A DNA stretch of 8,384 nucleotides from Burkholderiales bacterium (GTDB taxonomy: Bacteria > Pseudomonadota > Gammaproteobacteria > Burkholderiales > Burkholderiaceae_E), in assembly GCA_027489195.1 (NCBI GenBank), contig JAIYAG010000093.1, positions 1 to 8,384 of the forward strand, read 5' to 3'. Shown here piece after piece: positions 6,207-8,384 of the stretch (the first letter of the stretch is position 1; every line of letters begins with the position of its first letter). Under the pieces are notes generated by a model that made no database searches, was not told where the DNA came from, and saw only the letters and a program-made list of their open reading frames with translations. The position numbers and the translations under genes are program-made.

Positions 6207-7061
6207 ATGGTCAGTCCCGTCCGCCGCTCGCTCCTCGCCACCGCCCCCGCGGCCGCCGCCGCCGCCGCCCTCGGCGGTCTCCCCCGATTCGCCGCCGCGC
6301 AGGCGGTGACGCTCGCGCAGATCAAGGCCTCGGGCGAGCTGCGCATCGGCTGCGAGGCCGCCTACGTGCCGTTCACCTACCGCCAGGACGGCAAGATCGT
6401 CGGCTACGACGTCGAGCTCGCCGAGCTGTTCTGCAAGTCGCTCGGCGTGAAGGCCAACTTCATCGACACCGCCTGGGCGGGCGTGATCCCGTCGCTGTAC
6501 GCGAAGAAGTTCGACGTGATCATGTCGTCGATGAGCTACACGAAGGAGCGCCTCGAGCGCGTCGCCTTCACCATCCCGTACGCCGAGGCCTCGCAGGCAC
6601 TGCTGGTTCGCGCGTCCGATGCCGACAAGATCAAGGGGCCTGTCGACCTGAACGGCCGCGTGCTCGCGGTCAAGCTCGGCTCGCCGGGCCAGGTGCTGCA
6701 GGAGCGGATGGCCGCCTCGCTCAAGGCCGCGGGCGGTGCCGGCTTCAAGGAGCTGCGCACCTTCGACGACCATCCCTCGGCCTACGTCGCGCTCGCGCAG
6801 AACCGCGTCGACGGCGTGCTCAACACGGTGCCGACGCTGGCGATGGTGCTCAAGGACGCGCCGGGCAAGTACGCGATCGTCAAGGGCATGGGCGCCGACA
6901 ACTGGGCGGGCATCGCCGCGCGCAAGGAGGATCCGGAGATCGTCGCCTTCCTGAACGACGAGCTGAAGAAGCTCAAGGCGAGCGGCGCGATCTACGCGCT
7001 GCAGGAGAAGTGGTTCGGTTTCCGGATGACGCTGGCCGACGCGGTCCCGAGTTTCGGCTGA
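6207..7061 (+). CDS. Periplasmic substrate-binding protein, polar amino acid ABC importer family (SBP_bac_3)
   Basis: Captures the ligand in the periplasm and delivers it to the permease encoded next. The protein is 284 residues, normal for the family. Residues 1-33 are an export signal with a twin arginine (R6-R7 in PVRRSLLAT), a long Ala-rich core and probable cleavage after AAAQA. The mature part begins with the standard IKASGELRIG (39-48). Typical features follow: VPFTY (54-58), GYDVELAE (66-73), the SMSYTKERLERV segment (109-119) in which R115 matches the arginine that binds the ligand carboxylate in HisJ/GlnH-like proteins, and YAEAS (125-129). At the distal lobe NRVDGVLNTVP (199-209) has T207 where most amino-acid binders have the Asp that holds the alpha-amino group. 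GGAGA lies 6 bases before the ATG. The gene is followed after one base by the permease gene. The ligand is unknown and may not be a standard amino acid. Confidence 0.92.
   Translation: MVSPVRRSLLATAPAAAAAAALGGLPRFAAAQAVTLAQIKASGELRIGCEAAYVPFTYRQDGKIVGYDVELAELFCKSLGVKANFIDTAWAGVIPSLYAKKFDVIMSSMSYTKERLERVAFTIPYAEASQALLVRASDADKIKGPVDLNGRVLAVKLGSPGQVLQERMAASLKAAGGAGFKELRTFDDHPSAYVALAQNRVDGVLNTVPTLAMVLKDAPGKYAIVKGMGADNWAGIAARKEDPEIVAFLNDELKKLKASGAIYALQEKWFGFRMTLADAVPSFG
6252..6269 (+). repeat. (GCC)6 triplet tract in the signal peptide
   Basis: Six perfect GCC triplets encode residues 16-21, extending a poly-Ala run in the hydrophobic core of the export signal. Loss or gain of a triplet would keep the reading frame and only change core length. 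Confidence 0.8.
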
Positions 7062-7062
7062 C

Positions 7063-7716
7063 ATGGTCTTCGACTGGGGCCTGGTGGCGAAATCCCTGCC
7101 GCTGCTGGCGACGGGGTGGGTCACCACGGTGAAGATCTGCTCGCTCGCGATGCTGCTCGGCGTCGCGCTCGGCGGCGTGCTCGGACTGATGTCGCTGTCG
7201 CGCCTGGCGCCCGCGCGCTGGGCGGTGATGGCGTACGTCGACTTCATCCGCGGCACGCCGCTGCTGATCCAGATCTTCCTGGTGTACTTCGCGCTGCCGG
7301 TGGTCGGCATCAACCTGCCCGAGTTCTGGGCGGGCGTGATCGCGCTCGGGCTGAATGCGGCGGGCTTCATCGCCGAGATCGTGCGCGCCGGTGTCGGCTC
7401 GATCGAGAAGGGCCAGGCCGAGGCGGCCCGCTCGATCGGGATGCGCCACGGCCAGATCCTGATCCACGTGCTGCTGCCGCAGTCGCTGCGCGCCGTGGTG
7501 CCGCCGACGACCAACGAGCTGATCACCCTGGTCAAGGGCTCGGCGCTGCTGTCGGTGATCTCGGTCTACGAGCTGACCCGCGCGGGGCAGGCGATCATCG
7601 CCGTGCACTTCGCGCCCTTCGAGATCTTCCTGATGATCGCCGCGTACTACTACCTGACGATCTCCGTGCTCGCCTGGCTGTCGCGCTGGCTCGAGCGCCG
7701 GTTGCCGGCGTGGTGA
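7063..7716 (+). CDS. Polar amino acid-type ABC importer permease (HisM/GlnP family)
   Basis: Inner-membrane permease of the second importer, 217 residues, the usual size for the one-module His/Glu/Gln family. Family hallmarks are the segment WVTTVKICSLAMLLGVALG (19-37), YVDFIRGTPLLIQIF (58-72), and the ATPase-docking loop with a canonical EAA (E120-A122 in QAEAARSIGMRHGQ) followed by LLPQSLRAVVPP. NELITLVKGSALLSVISV is the usual late membrane segment. About five membrane helices can be picked out. The start ATG lies one base after the stop of the binding-protein gene with no strong ribosome site, so translation is probably coupled. Only one permease is seen, so the channel would be a homodimer unless a second permease gene lies beyond the right edge. 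Confidence 0.93.
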   Translation: MVFDWGLVAKSLPLLATGWVTTVKICSLAMLLGVALGGVLGLMSLSRLAPARWAVMAYVDFIRGTPLLIQIFLVYFALPVVGINLPEFWAGVIALGLNAAGFIAEIVRAGVGSIEKGQAEAARSIGMRHGQILIHVLLPQSLRAVVPPTTNELITLVKGSALLSVISVYELTRAGQAIIAVHFAPFEIFLMIAAYYYLTISVLAWLSRWLERRLPAW

Positions 7717-7726
7717 GGGCGGGACG

Positions 7727-8384
7727 ATGACGCTGCTGCGCGCGGAGGGGATCACCAAGGCCTACGGCGGGCGCACCGTGCTGCGCGGCGCCTCGCTGTC
7801 GGTCGACGAGGGCGAGACGATCGTCATCATCGGGCCCTCGGGTTCGGGCAAGACGACGCTGCTGCGCTGCCTGAACTGGCTGGAGACGCCCGACGCCGGC
7901 TCGGTGGTGCTGCGCGGCGAGGCGATCGGGCGCGACGCGTCGGGCCGCGCGCTGTCGGAGGCGACGGTCGCGCGTCAGCGCAGCCGCGTCGGCTTTGTGT
8001 TCCAGCGCTTCAACCTGTTCGCGCACCTGTCCGCGCTCGACAACGTCGCGATCGGCCCGCGGCGGGTGCTCGGCGTGGGCGCGGAGGAGGCCCGCGCGCG
8101 GGCCCGCGCCGAGCTCGAGCGCGTGCACCTGGCCTCGCATGTCGACAAGCGTCCGAGCCAGCTCTCCGGCGGGCAGCAGCAGCGGGTGGCGATCGCGCGT
8201 GCGCTGGCGATGCGCCCGGAGCTCATCCTGTTCGACGAGCCGACCTCGGCGCTCGATCCGGAACTCGTCACCGAAGTGGTCGTTGTGATGCGCGAGCTGG
8301 CGGATGCGAAGATGACGATGGTGGCGGTCACGCACGAGATGCGCTTCGCGCGCGCCGCCGCCGACCGGGTGGTGTTCATGGACG
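7727..8384 (+). CDS. Polar amino acid-type ABC importer ATPase (HisP/GlnQ family), 3' end cut off
   Basis: ATP-binding subunit for the importer encoded just upstream. The visible 219 residues cover nearly the whole enzyme; the family is usually 240-260 residues, so about 20-40 are missing beyond the window edge. Motifs are intact: Walker A GPSGSGKT (36-43), Q-loop Q93 in VFQRFNLFAHL, signature LSGGQQQRV (146-154), Walker B LILFDEP (166-172) with E171, D-loop SALD (174-177), and switch H203 in THEM. The FNLFAHLSALDNV wording is characteristic of this branch. GAGGG (7715-7719) overlaps the permease stop and lies 7 bases before the ATG, so the genes read as one operon. There is no sign of frameshift. 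Confidence 0.93.
   Translation, partial: MTLLRAEGITKAYGGRTVLRGASLSVDEGETIVIIGPSGSGKTTLLRCLNWLETPDAGSVVLRGEAIGRDASGRALSEATVARQRSRVGFVFQRFNLFAHLSALDNVAIGPRRVLGVGAEEARARARAELERVHLASHVDKRPSQLSGGQQQRVAIARALAMRPELILFDEPTSALDPELVTEVVVVMRELADAKMTMVAVTHEMRFARAAADRVVFMD

Noticed and set aside
4554..7535. A 993-codon open frame on the minus strand, antisense to the amidohydrolase, binding-protein and permease genes
   Set aside because: Very high GC removes stop codons from other frames. Its translation is low-complexity Arg/Ala/His/Gln-rich with no recognisable domain, while the plus strand carries three clear family proteins.

Overview
The window comes from a very GC-rich bacterium with tightly packed genes and strong third-position GC bias. 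The gene content (3-hydroxyisobutyryl-CoA hydrolase, a Pot-type ABC importer, a polar-amino-acid-type ABC importer, a COG0402-type amidohydrolase) fits a high-GC Alpha- or Betaproteobacterium. The sequence alone does not fix the genus. I see no rRNA, tRNA, insertion sequence, integrase, CRISPR array or phage gene. Almost all of it is coding, and no non-genic stretch exceeds about 140 bases.

Layout. Positions 1-48 lie downstream of the first gene and hold nothing I can call. From 1068 down to 49 (minus strand) is a 3-hydroxyisobutyryl-CoA hydrolase gene of valine catabolism, which reads away from everything else. A 137-bp divergent gap (1069-1205) separates it from a plus-strand cassette at 1206-4042: a PotA-like ATPase, a PotB-like permease with a GTG start, and a PotC-like permease that overlaps the PotB gene by 8 bp. 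No substrate-binding protein gene sits with this cassette. Convergent to it (4557 down to 4075) is a small zinc deaminase of the cytidine/guanine/cytosine deaminase fold. Only 47 bp away and divergent, a 511-residue metal-dependent amidohydrolase (4605-6140) begins a second plus-strand run: a periplasmic binding protein (6207-7061), a HisM/GlnP-type permease (7063-7716), and a HisP/GlnQ-type ATPase that runs off the right edge (7727-8384).

How the genes may work together. The layout suggests a uptake-and-catabolism cluster for a nitrogen-containing small molecule: two ABC importers of different families bracket two hydrolytic enzymes of unrelated folds, both from families that often deaminate nucleobases or related N-heterocycles. 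The substrate cannot be named from sequence. One clue is that the binding protein keeps the arginine that usually clamps a carboxylate but seems to lack the aspartate that usually holds the alpha-amino group of an amino acid. The overall cluster role is inference; the family assignments of the individual genes are firm.
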